Assembly: GCF_000151205.2 (NCBI RefSeq)
Contig: NC_016051.1
Span: forward strand, 806,001 to 870,000
Reading direction: 5' to 3'
DNA: 64,000 bases
From: Thermococcus sp. AM4
Lineage (GTDB): Archaea; Methanobacteriota_B; Thermococci; Thermococcales; Thermococcaceae
The notes under the pieces were generated by a model, which worked only from the letters and a program-made list of their open reading frames with translations, had not been told where the DNA came from and did not search any database. Positions 9,478-17,663 of this stretch are shown piece by piece. The first letter of the stretch is position 1. Each line of letters starts with the position of its first letter. A program made the translations under genes and the position numbers.

Positions 9478-11004
9478 ATGGAGGAGCTCTACCTTGAACT
9501 CATGAGGATCGCAAGCCCAATCGGCGAACCCCTGACACCTGAAAAGAGAGCCCGGGATTTCATAGCCGAACTGCAGGGGACTCCCAACGGGGAGGAGATA
9601 ACCGTAAGGGGCTTCCTGCTGCTCAGAAAACCTCCAAACGCACCCAAAGATGCCGCGTACTACCTGCTCTCCGCCCTGAGCCCGAGCGAGCTCAGAAAAC
9701 TCCCCAGCAGCGCCCCGAGACCATACATCGTCGTGAGGATCGGGCCGGAAACATCGATAGGGGGGAAATTCCTCTCGGGCTCGTACGTTGAGGTCAGGGG
9801 GATCCTTGAGCCGTACCCATGGGGAAACCTCCGAATGATCCGGGCCCTCTCGCTGAGGAGCGCGGACTACTCGGACTACTGGAAGGACTACAGGGAGATG
9901 GCACTCGGCCCGAACGAGGTGGAGGAGCTCATCGAAAGCTCGATATACACCAACAGGGAGTTCCAGCTGGGCCTCATCTACGCCCTCTACGGCTCGCCGC
10001 CCGTGCTCGAGTCACCGAGGGGATGGAGCGAGGGGTACGAGCTCTCGATCCTCGGTCAGAGGGGCCGGGAAGGTTCACTGCTGACCCTCTGGAGGATCCT
10101 CAGGTTTCTCTACACAAGTCTCCCCGAGGAGCTCAGGTTCAGGAAGGGGAAAAGGAGCGTCTTTACCGACGGTTTCCTTGACCTCGATTTCAAGATCTTC
10201 GATCCAAACGGCACGCCGGTGAGATACTACGTTCCGAGAACCCCCGGAAAAGTGAGCAGGTACGCCGAAAGGATGATCCTCGCGAAGAAACTCGCCGGGA
10301 TGCTCGCCCTTCCGAAGAGGGCCAGCCCGACAGACGGCCTGAGCAGCAGGGCGGAGACACCCTTCGTCTTTATTCCCGAGGAGGACGAGCGCCCTTACCT
10401 CGAAAACGAGTCCATGCTGAGGGACTACCTGCCGAACCTGATCGTCACGATCTTCGTTGAGAGGGAGCGGATAAAGAGCCTCTCGACGTCCGGAAAACTT
10501 GGGGAGACATTCCAGAGAAAGTTCGAGGACTGGCTAATGGAGAAGAGAAACGAGTACGGGTGGGCCTTTGACGTGCTCACCATTCCCGGTGGCGTTTTTG
10601 ACGTGGGAATACGCTACGAGCTGAGCCTTCGGCTCCTCGGATCGATGGCGAGGCTGGATGGGAAGGTCAGGAGGAGCCACCTCGGAAGGGTAAAAACGCT
10701 CAACGACGAGATCCTCAACGACTGGATGGCGGTTCTCTCGTCCATGCCCCAGAGCGAACTCCAGAGGCTGCTGAAGCTTTACAGGGGCTACATGCCCGGC
10801 GATCATCGGGCCGCAAAGGCGCTCCAGCTCTTCAGGAACCTCGCCTCAACAACCTTCACGGGGGAAGTTGCGAGGGAAACGTTCAGGGCCGAGCTCATAA
10901 GGGCAGGGTTCTCCGAGGAAGCCGCCGAGAGGATCATCGAGACGCTCGTGAGGGAGGGCTACCTCTACGAGCCCTCCGCGGGAGTTCTAAAGCTCGTTCG
11001 GTGA
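9478..11004 (+). CDS. unrecognised protein with possible OB-fold and C-terminal winged helix
   Basis: 508 residues. The ATG lies about 30 bp after a weak TATA box (aggtttatc, near 9444), consistent with a leaderless mRNA. The N-terminal third has strand patterns of an OB-fold (YVEVRGILEPYPWGNLRMIRA). A middle region has no Walker motifs. The last 70 residues (EVARETFRAELIRAGFSEEAAERII and onward) resemble a winged helix of the kind found at MCM C termini. I see no catalytic signature. The gene stops 5 nt before rnp4 starts, so they are probably cotranscribed. A nucleic-acid-binding role is inference only. Confidence 0.7.
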   Translation: MEELYLELMRIASPIGEPLTPEKRARDFIAELQGTPNGEEITVRGFLLLRKPPNAPKDAAYYLLSALSPSELRKLPSSAPRPYIVVRIGPETSIGGKFLSGSYVEVRGILEPYPWGNLRMIRALSLRSADYSDYWKDYREMALGPNEVEELIESSIYTNREFQLGLIYALYGSPPVLESPRGWSEGYELSILGQRGREGSLLTLWRILRFLYTSLPEELRFRKGKRSVFTDGFLDLDFKIFDPNGTPVRYYVPRTPGKVSRYAERMILAKKLAGMLALPKRASPTDGLSSRAETPFVFIPEEDERPYLENESMLRDYLPNLIVTIFVERERIKSLSTSGKLGETFQRKFEDWLMEKRNEYGWAFDVLTIPGGVFDVGIRYELSLRLLGSMARLDGKVRRSHLGRVKTLNDEILNDWMAVLSSMPQSELQRLLKLYRGYMPGDHRAAKALQLFRNLASTTFTGEVARETFRAELIRAGFSEEAAERIIETLVREGYLYEPSAGVLKLVR

Positions 11005-11009
11005 TGGGA

Positions 11010-11369
11010 ATGGGGAAGAAGAGGTTCATCAGGGAAAGGGAGCAGAGGGAGAAGAAGAGGATCGCCCGGGAGAGGGTTGAGACGCTCTTCACGATGGCGG
11101 AGAGGGTGTTTCCGTACAGCAGGGAGCTGGCCAACAGGTACGTGGAGATAGCCCTCGCCGTCCAGCAGAAGGCGAAGATAAGGCTCCCGAGGAAGTGGAA
11201 GAGGCGGTACTGCAAGAGGTGCCACTCATTCCTCGTCCCCGGCGTCAACGCAAGGGTAAGGCTGAGGAGCCGGCCGTACCCCCACGTGGTCGTCAAGTGC
11301 CTTGAGTGCGGCCACATAATGCGCTATCCCTATCTGAGGGAGAAGAAGGAAGGCAGGAAAAAGTCCTAA
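11010..11369 (+). CDS. rnp4: RNase P protein component 4 (Rpp21/Rpr2)
   Basis: 119 residues. Rpp21 binds the RNase P RNA together with Rpp29 and helps 5' processing of tRNA precursors. The zinc site is formed by CKRC (after RKWKRRY) and CLEC (in VVKCLECGHIMRYP); the helical N-terminal region with FPYSRELANRYVEIA is typical. ATG 11010 follows GGTG by 6 nt, with that GGTG overlapping the previous stop. The stop overlaps that of the convergent HEAT-repeat gene by 4 nt. Confidence 0.93.
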   Translation: MGKKRFIREREQREKKRIARERVETLFTMAERVFPYSRELANRYVEIALAVQQKAKIRLPRKWKRRYCKRCHSFLVPGVNARVRLRSRPYPHVVVKCLECGHIMRYPYLREKKEGRKKS

Positions 11370-12121
11370 CCGCTTTCCTCCTCTGATTCGGCGAGGGCTA
11401 TCCTCATGAGGCCCTCCTTAACCTTCTCCATGACGAGTTCGCTGCGGTCGTTGAGTTCCTGGAACTTGACCTTGATGATCTTCCTGAACTTCGGGCTCTT
11501 GAGTGCCAGCTCCGTCAGCGTCTCGACGGCGCTTATCCTCACTATCTCGTTCCTGTCGTAGAGGAGTGACAGAAGCCTTGGAAGGAAAGGAGTGGCGTAG
11601 CGGGTCTGGTTTTCAGCGAGGGCGGAGATGAAGTTGAGGGCCGCGAGACGATCGGTCTCATCGGGAGAAGTCAGCATCGAGGCTATCTCCCTCGCTATGT
11701 TGCCGAGCAGCCTGGGATTGTTCCGCATGATCTCCTCGAGGACGTAGGCCATGTTTATCCTGATCTTCGGATCGCCGATGCGGTAGTTGGCGAGGATCAC
11801 CGGGACTGCGCCCCTGACGAGCTCGGGCTTGATCCTGGAGAGCACGCCGATGGCCCTCGCTATCTCAAGGGTAAGGGGTATCGCCTCGCTCTTCCGTATC
11901 ATCACGAGCAGCTTCCTGAGCAGGGGGTCGATCAACTCCTCATGATCCTCGATGACGTTCATTATTACTATCAGAGCGTTTTTCTGGACTATCCAGAGGT
12001 CGTCGTCGAGGTACTTTATCACCTGATCGAGGACGTCCTTGTCGTACGAGGCCCGGACTATAACCTCGTCAAGCTTCTCGCCCGTCGCGAGGGCCTCCCT
12101 AACGTCCAGCTCTTCCTCCAT
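11366..12121 (-). CDS. HEAT-repeat protein of the chemotaxis operon
   Basis: 251 residues, beginning MEEELDVREALATGEKL, made of about six helical HEAT-like repeats (for example KPELVRGAVPVILANYRIGD and DRNEIVRISAVETLTELALK). ATG 12121 is 6 nt after GGTG. It overlaps the end of the beta-propeller gene by 23 nt and so belongs to the cheY-cheA-cheC-cheF transcript. In Halobacterium salinarum a HEAT_PBS protein encoded beside the CheF (DUF439) proteins was found in the Che-archaellum interaction set; this neighbour may be a counterpart, inferred from context and repeat type, not from demonstrated homology. Confidence 0.78.
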   Translation of the reverse strand: MEEELDVREALATGEKLDEVIVRASYDKDVLDQVIKYLDDDLWIVQKNALIVIMNVIEDHEELIDPLLRKLLVMIRKSEAIPLTLEIARAIGVLSRIKPELVRGAVPVILANYRIGDPKIRINMAYVLEEIMRNNPRLLGNIAREIASMLTSPDETDRLAALNFISALAENQTRYATPFLPRLLSLLYDRNEIVRISAVETLTELALKSPKFRKIIKVKFQELNDRSELVMEKVKEGLMRIALAESEEESG

Positions 12122-13394
12122 GGGAACCACCCCTCACGGCAAAAGCAGCGAGCACGGACAGGAAAACGATGAAGGCCGGCCCGCAGATGCCCTTAGATTT
12201 TCCAATCTTTGACAGGTCCAGAACGTAGAAGTACGAGCTCCCAGTTCCAGCGACCACTAAGCTTCCATCGATCGCCAAGCTCCGGACGTAGCCAACGTTG
12301 AGGTCCTTCCAGAGAACCTTTCCGTTTTCCGGGTTTAGGACGTACAGGCCCCCCTCGCTGTAGATCTTCGTGACGTTGCCCTCTTTCCTGCTCTCGAACC
12401 TGCCGATTCCAACGACGAGCTTGCCGTCGCCGTAGGCGAGCGTTTTGGCCCTGTACGGGAAGTCCTCGCTCCAGAGGAGCTTCCTCTCCTTCAGGTCGTA
12501 GGCGGCCACCTTTCCGTTCCTTCCGTCGAAGCCCGAAACGTAGAGGGTGTCCCCAACGACGAGGAGATCCTCAACGAAGAACGTGCTCTCGTTCCACAGC
12601 ACGTGGCCCTCTCCATCGACCATCAGGAGGTAGCCCCGGGTGTTGTTGAAGCCCGTTCCCGCTATGGCCATGCCGTCCCAGACCTCCAGGTCCCTGACCC
12701 ACCAGCCGGTGCTGATGTTCCAAAGTAACCTGCCGTCGTAGGAAACGCCGTAGAGCGCGCCGAACTGGTAGTGGGCGGAGTATCCCGAGGGCAGGCCCGA
12801 GCCCACGTAAACGACATCCCCCACTCTAATTCTGCCCGGCATAGTGGGAAGCTTAACCCTCCAGCCGCCTTTGAGGGAGAGGCTTCCGTTGTCGAGGAGT
12901 CTGGCCTTGAAAACTTCCCCCGAACTGCTGAACGTGCCGTTGGTGTACCAGATGTCCCCATCCACTCCGTAGACGTAGCCGTCCCTCATGACGAAGTCGT
13001 ACAGCTTGTTGGGGGTTGGGAAGTTGGCCTTTATGCGGCCGTTCTTATCGAAGAACACGAAACCGCCGAGCCCCCCAGCGAGAACCCCGTTCCGGAGGGG
13101 CCGGATTTTAATCACGTAGCCCGAATCGTTCACCCAGAGCCTGCTCCCGTTGCTCGAATACGCGGCCATGAGGCCGAGGTAGTAGATCCCGATGAGCTCC
13201 TTTCCGGCGGTCATCCTGTAATCGCAGGCAGCGTAGATCGTGCCGTTTGAGATGGCAACCGCCTCTATGCTCTTCTGGTACGGGATGTTCTCTCCAACGG
13301 TCCCCTTGAACAGCAGGGGGTTCTCCTCCGCCATTACCGGCGCGAGAAATCCCAGCAAGAGCATCAAAGCCAGTCCAAGGGCTTTTCCCTTCAT
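12099..13394 (-). CDS. secreted membrane-anchored PQQ-like beta-propeller protein
   Basis: 431 residues. A signal peptide (residues 1-22, MKGKALGLALMLLLGF) is followed by repeated blades with the PQQ/quinoprotein-like pattern of VGDTLYVSG, DGKLVVGIG, NGKVLWK and LVVAGTGSSYFYVLDL, and a C-terminal membrane helix (GPAFIVFLSVLAAFAV). Several Asn-x-Thr/Ser sites suit an outside location. It overlaps cheF (ATGA at 13391-13394) and the HEAT gene, so it is cotranscribed with chemotaxis genes. It may be an extracellular ligand-binding or archaellum-associated element; no quinone or metal site is evident. Confidence 0.75.
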   Translation of the reverse strand: MKGKALGLALMLLLGFLAPVMAEENPLLFKGTVGENIPYQKSIEAVAISNGTIYAACDYRMTAGKELIGIYYLGLMAAYSSNGSRLWVNDSGYVIKIRPLRNGVLAGGLGGFVFFDKNGRIKANFPTPNKLYDFVMRDGYVYGVDGDIWYTNGTFSSSGEVFKARLLDNGSLSLKGGWRVKLPTMPGRIRVGDVVYVGSGLPSGYSAHYQFGALYGVSYDGRLLWNISTGWWVRDLEVWDGMAIAGTGFNNTRGYLLMVDGEGHVLWNESTFFVEDLLVVGDTLYVSGFDGRNGKVAAYDLKERKLLWSEDFPYRAKTLAYGDGKLVVGIGRFESRKEGNVTKIYSEGGLYVLNPENGKVLWKDLNVGYVRSLAIDGSLVVAGTGSSYFYVLDLSKIGKSKGICGPAFIVFLSVLAAFAVRGGSHGGRAGR

Positions 13395-14251
13395 CCTTCA
13401 CCGCCCTCCTTAAGTTTCCTTGCCAGGGGAGTTGGCTCCACGACCTTTCTTATGCCCTTAATCCGTAGGAGCCCCTTCCTTATCAAACTGTCGTAGATCC
13501 TCTCAACGTCGATTGGATCCATCCTCAGAACGCGCGGCACTTCAAGCGGGTCTATGCCCGTGAGCAGGGCATCGAGAACTTCCCTCTCAACGGGCTCAAG
13601 CTCTGGACACCGCAGCTCCCTTTCGAGCCAGGGGAACTCCCGGGAGAGATCCGCGAGGTAGCCCCATCTCAGAGGAGAAAAACGCTGGAGGTAGCGCAGA
13701 ACGAAGAGCCTGACCTTCCTCCCCTCGATCTTGACCTCGAATTCCTCCGTGCCATAGGGGGAGTGAACTCTAAGCCTCCACACGCCGTTCTCGCAGGAGG
13801 CCTCGCCCACCGAAGAGAAGCTTATCAGTCTCTCCCCCTCCTTCCCAACCGCTAAAAGACGCCCGGGCCCGATTACGCGCAGGTACGCAACATTCCAGTC
13901 TTCCCCGGGCTTCCGTACAAAGACCGGAACCCCGTTCAAAAGCTCAACGAAGATCCTGTGGATGAATGCCTCGAACTTTCCCCTGTCGTAGATTAGGGGG
14001 TTGTCCCCAACGCTCAGTATCAGAACTCGATCGTCTGAGAAGCGAAGGGTGAAGTTGGGCTCATCGCAGGGGAAAGGGGGAAGGAAACCGAGATCCTCGA
14101 GCAGGGAGAAGGAGAAGAAGTCCTCACCGAGCTTTCCATCCACGAATCTCATGGAAACGCCGCTGTGGCTTAAGGTGACCACGACCTCCCTTTTCCTGGT
14201 TCTCTTGCCGTCTCTGAGAACTTCAGCCCGGGCCCTCACCTCAGCGGGCAT
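13391..14251 (-). CDS. cheF: archaeal taxis protein CheF (DUF439)
   Basis: 286 residues from ATG 14251 (GGGGTTGAAT upstream), starting MPAEVRARAEVLRDG. The N-terminal two thirds are beta-rich with a PH-like strand pattern; the C-terminal region (EREVLDALLTGIDPLEVPRV onward) is a winged-helix-like helical segment. CheF proteins bind phospho-CheY and link it to the archaellum motor in archaea. The family call rests on this architecture and on its position directly after cheC. An upstream in-frame start at 14383 would run inside cheC and gives non-family sequence. The start overlaps the cheC stop by 11 nt. Confidence 0.75.
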   Translation of the reverse strand: MPAEVRARAEVLRDGKRTRKREVVVTLSHSGVSMRFVDGKLGEDFFSFSLLEDLGFLPPFPCDEPNFTLRFSDDRVLILSVGDNPLIYDRGKFEAFIHRIFVELLNGVPVFVRKPGEDWNVAYLRVIGPGRLLAVGKEGERLISFSSVGEASCENGVWRLRVHSPYGTEEFEVKIEGRKVRLFVLRYLQRFSPLRWGYLADLSREFPWLERELRCPELEPVEREVLDALLTGIDPLEVPRVLRMDPIDVERIYDSLIRKGLLRIKGIRKVVEPTPLARKLKEGGEG

Positions 14252-14846
14252 ATTCAACCCCCCTGGACCGCCTAAAGGTTCTCCTGAAGGGCTCGGGGTG
14301 CTCGGCCAGTTTCTCGATAAAGCCAGCGGAGGGGATGATGTAGACGTCAAGATTACTCCCGTGATCGTCGTGCACCAGCCCAACGAAGACGGGAAGTCTC
14401 TTTCCTCCTCCGAGGAAGTTCAGGATCCTTTCGAGCTGATCAACGGTTTTTATAGGAAAGGGCACGCTGGGAAGGAGATCGTAGCCCATGATGTTCGAGA
14501 GCCTGCTGGCAAACTGGCCGGCTATGACGTTGCCCATCTCCCTGAGAAGGGACTCCATGAGATCCCTTATGTCGTAAGTTTCGAGAATTCCGGTCTTTTT
14601 CAGCTTCAGGAGGCGGCTCACGATGGCGGAGGAGTTCTCGAAGTCGAAGGCCATTATGAGTTCCGGGCCCTCACCTATGGCAAAGCCCACTAAACTGACG
14701 CCCTCTAAGAGACCTTCAATGACCAGATCTGAGGACGAGATAACGCGGAACTCGGAGAGCTCCATCTTGCCGCTCGGATCGATTTTGGCAAGCGACTCTC
14801 TGAGGGCGATCTCAAGCAGCTCCCTCACGAGGTTAACCCTTCTCAC
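14241..14846 (-). CDS. cheC: CheC/CheX-type CheY-P phosphatase
   Basis: 201 residues from GTG 14846, overlapping the cheA stop by 14 nt. The family motif LLREMGNVIAGQF (E-x2-N, the CheY-P dephosphorylation site) is near residues 100-112. I see only one such site, unlike two-site CheC proteins. A beta-strand region VYIIPSAGF and a charged tail complete it. It probably resets phospho-CheY signalling. No CheD partner is present in the window. Confidence 0.82.
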   Translation of the reverse strand: MRRVNLVRELLEIALRESLAKIDPSGKMELSEFRVISSSDLVIEGLLEGVSLVGFAIGEGPELIMAFDFENSSAIVSRLLKLKKTGILETYDIRDLMESLLREMGNVIAGQFASRLSNIMGYDLLPSVPFPIKTVDQLERILNFLGGGKRLPVFVGLVHDDHGSNLDVYIIPSAGFIEKLAEHPEPFRRTFRRSRGVEYAR

Positions 14847-17064
14847 GCAGCAACCCCTCCATAAGACTGATCAGATCAATAAGCGGAACCGGCTCATTGC
14901 CCCCCAGTATTATCACCCCGGTGAACACGCTCTCCTCGGGCTCGCCGAAGGGAACCAGAGAACGGAGCGACCTGACAACCGTCTCCCTCTCCCCGAGAAT
15001 TCTATCAACGAGCACGAGCACCTTTTCCCGTCCCTCACGGTCGAACTGGAAGAGGAGCCCCTCAACCTCCCCCTCCGGCAGGGGGGCGAAGTCTTCAACC
15101 ACATCATGGAGAAGGACAGCCGGGAAAATCCCCGACTCAACGGCCGCGACGTAGACACCTCCAACCTTTCTGACGCTCTCCACTCCAAGTCTGAACTTGC
15201 CGAGCACCCCTATTGAGGGGACGGCGTATTTCTTTCCCCCGACCTCGACGGTGTAAACCCGAAGGATCAGCACATCAGCAGGAACCCTCAGCGTTATCAC
15301 AGTGCCCCTGCCCTCCTCGCTGCTCACGTGGACGCTGCCGTGAAGTTCCCTGATGGACTCCATGACCACGCTCAGCCCAAAGCCCCGCCCGCTCTCCTCG
15401 GAAACCTCCCTCTCGGTGCTCATTCCAGGCCTGAATATCAGCATGAGCGCCTCCTTCCGGGAAAGCCTCTTGGCTTCCTCCGGCGTTATTATGCCCCTTT
15501 CAACGGCCCTTTTCTTGACCTCAGCGATGTTGATGCCCCTGCCATCGTCCCTAACGCTGATCTCAACGTAGCTCGGATGAGGGACGATTGTTATCTCAAT
15601 GAGCCCCTCCGGTGGCTTCCCGAGTCTGACCCTCTCCTCAGTCCTTTCAATACCGTGAATAACTGCGTTTCTGAGTATGTGCACGAGGGCCTCCCAGACG
15701 ACGGCGGCAACGGCCCTATCGACGGCGACGTCTTCTCCAATGATAACGACCCCAACCCGCTTCCCCCTCTCTTCGGCCAGCTTCTTGATCGAGGGGACCA
15801 GTTCCTCTATCCTGTTCTTTAGCCTCACCGTCCGCATGGACGTTACCGTCTCCCTCAGCCTCTGCACGGCCTCCGAAAGTTTGTTGCTCAGTTCCACCAT
15901 CTGTTCCGGGCCACAGTCGCCGGAAACAACGTCCCTCAGCCATTCCTCTATTGCAACGAGCTCGCCGAGGGAGTAGAGGAGCTCGTCCAGGGCGGAGACA
16001 TCAACGGGAACCGTCCTTTTCCGAGTCCTGATTGGAGAGGGTCTAAAGGCGTTCTCTGGGAGCGATCTCGTCTCCATGAAATCCTCATCCAGCCCCTCGA
16101 CCCTGATCACGTCCTTAACCCAGGGGTGGCGGAGGATAAGCTCCCTGATCTTCTCGAAGGGCATGTTGCTTTCAAGAAGAACCTCAAAGAAACCCTCGCC
16201 GAGAAGCGTACCTTCCCTTATCTCCTTCTCAGGGGGCTTCACCGATAGGAGCCTACCCGCCTTCCTGAGGTCCTGGATGATAAGAAGCGCCCGTGCAGCC
16301 TTAAAAGGAGTCTCCTCTGTAAGGTAAACCCTGAGCCGGAGCCTTTCTCCTTTCCCTCCGTTTTGTCCTTCATGTCCCTGCACCTCCACCTTCCTGACAC
16401 CGTTCACGGAGCCAAGCTCTTCCCTTATTTCATCGGGGCTTAATGGAGTCTCAATGACCAGTTTGAGCCTTTCCCCGGGTTTGACCCTGCCCTCTATGAT
16501 GTCGCTGACGTCGGGATCAGAGGAGACCAAACGGCCCAGTCTTTGAAGTTTGGACAGAACCGCGAAGGTCCACACCGGGATCTTCTCGGGCACGGGTTCA
16601 AAGTCCACCGTCACCTCGTACCTCCTCTCCAGCGCAACCTTCAGTGGGGGAAGCCTTCCGGCCTTTCTGGAGGCGTTTTTGAGGTAGAGCGTGGCCTTCG
16701 CTATCACTGGGGAGAGCTCAACTTCCCTCTCGTCCCCGAAGTCCTCGATCGAGTGTATGAGCCTGTCAATCGTGACGATGAGCTCCCAGATTATGGAGAG
16801 AAGCTCCTCGTCGGGGGAGAGGTCCCCTGCGCGTATCATGTCCAGAATCGTCTCAAGCCAGTGGGCGGCTTGGGTGAGCTTTGGAAACCCCGCCAGAGAG
16901 GCCGTTCCTTTAACGGTGTGGGCACTTCGTATCATATCCTCAACGGTTTTCGAGAGGTTTTCCTCCTCACCCCTAAGCCGGGAAAAAAGCTCTTTGAGTT
17001 CGGCGACCTTCTCCTTTGCCTCCTCCAGGAAACTCTCGATGTAGTTTGTCCCGATGACGCCCAC
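14833..17064 (-). CDS. cheA: chemotaxis histidine kinase CheA
   Basis: 743 residues from GTG 17064. Domains in order: Hpt P1 with phospho-acceptor His49 in SAHTVKGTA; two P2-like ferredoxin-fold segments (about residues 140-225 and 240-330) that should bind response regulators; dimerisation helices (about 350-430); HATPase core with N box HILRNAVIHGIE, G1 DDGRGIN and G2 GRGFGLS; and a CheW-like P5 domain to the end. It transfers phosphate to CheY in response to receptors, none of which lie in this window. Cotranscription with cheY is likely, across an 83-nt gap that contains an 11-bp inverted repeat. Confidence 0.95.
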   Translation of the reverse strand: MGVIGTNYIESFLEEAKEKVAELKELFSRLRGEEENLSKTVEDMIRSAHTVKGTASLAGFPKLTQAAHWLETILDMIRAGDLSPDEELLSIIWELIVTIDRLIHSIEDFGDEREVELSPVIAKATLYLKNASRKAGRLPPLKVALERRYEVTVDFEPVPEKIPVWTFAVLSKLQRLGRLVSSDPDVSDIIEGRVKPGERLKLVIETPLSPDEIREELGSVNGVRKVEVQGHEGQNGGKGERLRLRVYLTEETPFKAARALLIIQDLRKAGRLLSVKPPEKEIREGTLLGEGFFEVLLESNMPFEKIRELILRHPWVKDVIRVEGLDEDFMETRSLPENAFRPSPIRTRKRTVPVDVSALDELLYSLGELVAIEEWLRDVVSGDCGPEQMVELSNKLSEAVQRLRETVTSMRTVRLKNRIEELVPSIKKLAEERGKRVGVVIIGEDVAVDRAVAAVVWEALVHILRNAVIHGIERTEERVRLGKPPEGLIEITIVPHPSYVEISVRDDGRGINIAEVKKRAVERGIITPEEAKRLSRKEALMLIFRPGMSTEREVSEESGRGFGLSVVMESIRELHGSVHVSSEEGRGTVITLRVPADVLILRVYTVEVGGKKYAVPSIGVLGKFRLGVESVRKVGGVYVAAVESGIFPAVLLHDVVEDFAPLPEGEVEGLLFQFDREGREKVLVLVDRILGERETVVRSLRSLVPFGEPEESVFTGVIILGGNEPVPLIDLISLMEGLLREKG

Positions 17065-17074
17065 CCCCGTAAAG

Positions 17075-17145
17075 GGCCGGCCGGGCGGTGGATCCCTGGA
17101 ACCCTGGCCCTATCGTCCTTCTCAGTCTCACTCCCCCGGCCGGCC
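17075..17145. repeat. GC-rich 11-bp inverted repeat between cheY and cheA
   Basis: Perfect arms GGCCGGCCGGG at 17075-17085 and CCCGGCCGGCC at 17135-17145 enclose 49 nt and fill almost all of the space between cheY and cheA. In RNA they would form a strong stem just before the cheA start, which could be an mRNA processing, attenuation or stability element. Confidence 0.75.
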
Positions 17146-17147
17146 GC

Positions 17148-17516
17148 CTATTCCTGGCCCGACAGTACTCTCTCGACCTCCTTGAGCACCTGTGAGGGTT
17201 CAAAGGGTTTGACTATATAACCGGACGCCCCGGCCTCGATGCATTCTATAAGCTTCTTATCGCTGTCCACGGAGGTTATCATGATAACCTTGGCGTTGGG
17301 GTCGATCTTTTTTATCTCCCTCAGGGCTGTTATGCCGTCCATGTCGGGCATTATTATGTCGAGGGTAACGATATCGGGGCGGAGCTTCGAGTATAGCTCA
17401 ACCGCTTCCTTACCCGTTGAGGCTTCTCCCACCACCTCATGCCCCGCCTCGGTGAATATTTTCCTGAGCAGGATCCTTGCGAAGAGCGCGTCGTCAACTA
17501 TCAGTACTCGCGCCAT
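17148..17516 (-). CDS. cheY: chemotaxis response regulator CheY
   Basis: 122 residues, a single receiver domain. The acidic pair is in LIVDDALF, phospho-acceptor Asp in TLDIIMPDMDG (near residue 54), Thr in MITSVD and Lys in IVKPFEP. No output domain. Phospho-CheY acts on the archaellum motor through CheF in archaea. ATG 17516 follows GGAGGGAC. It is the first gene of the minus-strand chemotaxis operon. Confidence 0.95.
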   Translation of the reverse strand: MARVLIVDDALFARILLRKIFTEAGHEVVGEASTGKEAVELYSKLRPDIVTLDIIMPDMDGITALREIKKIDPNAKVIMITSVDSDKKLIECIEAGASGYIVKPFEPSQVLKEVERVLSGQE

Positions 17517-17560
17517 CGTCCCTCCCTCTAAACTGTGTTTTTCGTAAACTAAAACCCTTA

Positions 17561-17585
17561 TGTGTAGGTAATTGTGTAGCTACAC
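17561..17585 (-). promoter_or_regulatory. CTACA repeats upstream of cheY
   Basis: On the minus strand TAGCTACACA and TACCTACACA are spaced exactly 12 bp; the first forms a perfect palindrome GTGTAGCTACAC (17574-17585). The same core at the same period precedes the first archaellin gene (19216-19249). The block sits just upstream of the likely TATA region (about 17543-17552), the usual place for an archaeal activator. Confidence 0.65.
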
Positions 17586-17663
17586 TCCACCAATCTCCGC
17601 GGTTTTGGAAAATCTACAATACCCACTCGCGGCCATGATCAACATTTGGAAAAAATACAACGA

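Noticed and set aside
13391-14383. Longer CheF beginning at 14383
   Set aside because: The extra 44 residues are the antisense-free shadow of cheC in another frame and lack a ribosome site; ATG 14251 has one.
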